The notes under the pieces were generated by a model. The model searched no databases and was not told the DNA's origin. It worked only from the letters and a program-made list of their open reading frames with translations. A stretch of DNA of 7,039 nucleotides from Methylococcaceae bacterium (GTDB lineage Bacteria; Pseudomonadota; Gammaproteobacteria; Methylococcales; Methylomonadaceae). The stretch is taken from NCBI GenBank assembly GCA_947505055.1, contig CANNLO010000247.1, forward strand, positions 1 through 7,039. Direction: 5' to 3'. Position numbers and translations under genes: made by a program. Of this stretch, positions 6,142 through 7,039 are shown in pieces; within the stretch, counting starts at the first letter, position 1; every line of letters begins with the position of its first letter.

Positions 6142-6558
6142 ATGCCCCAAGAGCCAATCCAAATTTCCCGCAAAATAACCAACCAACTCCTGCATCTTGC
6201 GCAGACATCTCCTGACGTTGAGATATGTGGCCTTATTGGCAGTAGAAATGGACAACCTTGCAGGTGCTACCCTATTATCAATGTCGCCGAACAACCTCAG
6301 CAACGTTTCCAGCTTGACGCCAGCCAGCAAATTTCCGCCATGGTTTCAATGCGCGATTCTGGAGAAGAGCTGTTTGCCATCTATCACTCTCACCCGACCT
6401 CGCCAGCAACACCTTCAATCAACGACTTAACACTTACAGCCTATCCGGAAGCACTAAATCTGATTATTTCACTTAATACCAAGGGTGTATTAGAAATAAG
6501 AGGATTTAAACTTAATCATCAATCAGCAGAAGAATTAGAATTGTCCTTAAGCGCTTAA
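6142..6558 (+). CDS. M67-family (JAMM/MPN) zinc metallopeptidase
   Basis: A 138-residue protein with a complete JAMM motif. E27 is in DVEICGLIGS, and H82-S-H84, seven residues, S92, two residues, D95 (YHSHPTSPATPSINDL) give exactly the H-x-H-x7-S-x2-D zinc site. The protein is a single small domain with no signal peptide or extension, so it is cytoplasmic and of the prokaryotic Mov34/M67 type. Characterised relatives cut the C-terminal tail or adduct from ubiquitin-like sulphur carriers: Mec on CysO-cysteine in Mycobacterium, and QbsD on QbsE in Pseudomonas. A similar role is inference here, since no ThiS/MoaD-like or E1-like gene is in the window. The ATG at 6142 is the only start before an in-frame TAA at 6115-6117; no Shine-Dalgarno is seen. 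It follows prmC by 49 nt on the same strand and is probably cotranscribed. In Pseudomonas this slot holds moeB. Confidence 0.88.
   Translation: MPQEPIQISRKITNQLLHLAQTSPDVEICGLIGSRNGQPCRCYPIINVAEQPQQRFQLDASQQISAMVSMRDSGEELFAIYHSHPTSPATPSINDLTLTAYPEALNLIISLNTKGVLEIRGFKLNHQSAEELELSLSA
6547..6558. repeat. 12-bp palindrome at the end of the M67 gene
   Basis: TTAAGCGCTTAA is perfectly self-complementary and includes the TAA stop of the M67 gene. As RNA it would leave almost no loop, and it is not followed by a T-run on either strand, so it is not a standard terminator. It may simply reflect the codons L-S-A-stop. Confidence 0.3.
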
Positions 6559-6631
6559 TCTTACTTGTTAAAACCAGTTTTTATTAGACGAATGCCTTTG
6601 GCCTCATAGTCAAAATTGATCTTGAAGCCAT
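6559..6631. other. Convergent intergenic gap between the M67 gene and dnaE; no clear terminator
   Basis: This 73-bp stretch must hold transcription ends for both strands. The only pairing I see is AAAA/TTTT around CCAG (6570-6581), followed by TATT, which is all A-T and weak. No GC-rich hairpin with a T-run is present, so termination may be Rho-dependent or lie further into the neighbouring genes. On the minus strand the gap is open in one frame, described under findings. Confidence 0.4.
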
Positions 6632-7039
6632 TTATCTGTATCGAACTTCTACAGCTCCATTCCCCACCAATGCCTTTAATCTGGCAACTAACTCATCCGT
6701 AGGATGGACACGCCACTCATCACCCAACTGTAAACTGGCTTTGGCAAACGCAGACCTATAATTGACACCAACCGGGCAGTGACCGCCTTTAAATGGTTCA
6801 AGGGTTGCCATCAGTTTCGCAACAAATTCCGACTCTACTAGTTCTGCAACATTCCAATCCAACTGCATACTTCGGGCAAATACTTCTCGGGCCTGCTCCA
6901 TGCTGTAAAGTTTTTCGACCGTTAAACGCAAAGTTCCCAAATAATCATCTACGCCCAAGGCACCTTCAGCGATCAACAAACTATCTTTTGAAAATACTCC
7001 CCGATATTTCTCATAAACATCGCCAAATGCCGCAATTTC
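6632..7039 (-). CDS. dnaE: DNA polymerase III alpha subunit, C-terminal 135 residues (gene enters from the right edge)
   Basis: Minus-strand translation is open from the window edge at 7039 to TAA at 6634-6632. The segment beginning FGDVYEKYRGVFSKDS, followed by LLIAEGALGVDDYLGTLRLT, is the end of the OB-fold region of DnaE. The remainder, through LYSMEQAREVFARSMQLDW and LGDEWRVHPTDELVARLKALVG, is the C-terminal tail region that in E. coli DnaE contacts the tau subunit. The replicase core, PHP domain and polymerase active site lie outside the window. The gene is convergent with the M67 gene. Internal TTG codons such as 6979-6977 should not be taken as starts, because the family similarity continues upstream of them. 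Confidence 0.9.
   Translation of the reverse strand, partial: EIAAFGDVYEKYRGVFSKDSLLIAEGALGVDDYLGTLRLTVEKLYSMEQAREVFARSMQLDWNVAELVESEFVAKLMATLEPFKGGHCPVGVNYRSAFAKASLQLGDEWRVHPTDELVARLKALVGNGAVEVRYR

Noticed and set aside
6570..6585. Possible bidirectional terminator in the convergent gap (AAAACCAGTTTT then TATT)
   Set aside because: The stem is only four A-T pairs with a four-base loop, too weak for an intrinsic terminator; noted only in the gap description.

Overview
The window is chromosomal housekeeping sequence from a gammaproteobacterium. The evidence is gene order plus close protein resemblance. hemA-prfA-prmC run on the plus strand, and divergent from them a TPR lipoprotein gene, lolB and ispE run on the minus strand. 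The presence of the TPR lipoprotein gene between hemA and lolB matches Pseudomonas (PA4666 hemA, PA4667 lbcA, PA4668 lolB, PA4669 ispE) rather than Escherichia coli, where lolB is directly next to hemA. The rather AT-rich base use and the M67/JAMM peptidase gene after prmC would suit a methylotroph-type lineage such as Methylococcales, but genus-level assignment is a guess.

Layout. Positions 1-2651, minus strand: a tightly overlapping operon read leftwards, lbcA-like TPR lipoprotein (906-2651), lolB (311-919) and the first 110 codons of ispE (1-330, cut by the window edge). Positions 2652-2880: a 229-bp divergent intergenic region with candidate promoters both ways, a 14-bp perfect palindrome over the candidate hemA -10, a CAGCTG hairpin on the lbcA side, and a hemA leader with two mutually exclusive base-pairing options. 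Positions 2881-6558, plus strand: hemA (glutamyl-tRNA reductase), prfA (release factor 1), prmC (release-factor glutamine methyltransferase) and a small M67/JAMM-type metallopeptidase gene. Positions 6559-6631: a short convergent gap with no convincing terminator. Positions 6632-7039, minus strand: the last 135 codons of dnaE (DNA polymerase III alpha), entering from the right edge.

How the genes work together. HemA makes glutamate-1-semialdehyde from glutamyl-tRNA, the committed step of C5 tetrapyrrole synthesis. PrfA terminates translation at UAA/UAG, and PrmC methylates the glutamine of its GGQ motif, so enzyme and substrate are adjacent. The minus-strand operon is mostly about the envelope: LolB inserts lipoproteins into the outer membrane, the TPR protein is itself a predicted lipoprotein (by analogy with LbcA, an adaptor for the periplasmic protease CtpA), and IspE is a step of the MEP isoprenoid pathway. 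I see no mobile element, CRISPR array, tRNA or phage-like gene. The most unusual material is regulatory: the palindrome and competing hairpins before hemA. The M67 peptidase at the end of the prfA-prmC cluster is the gene with the least certain role.
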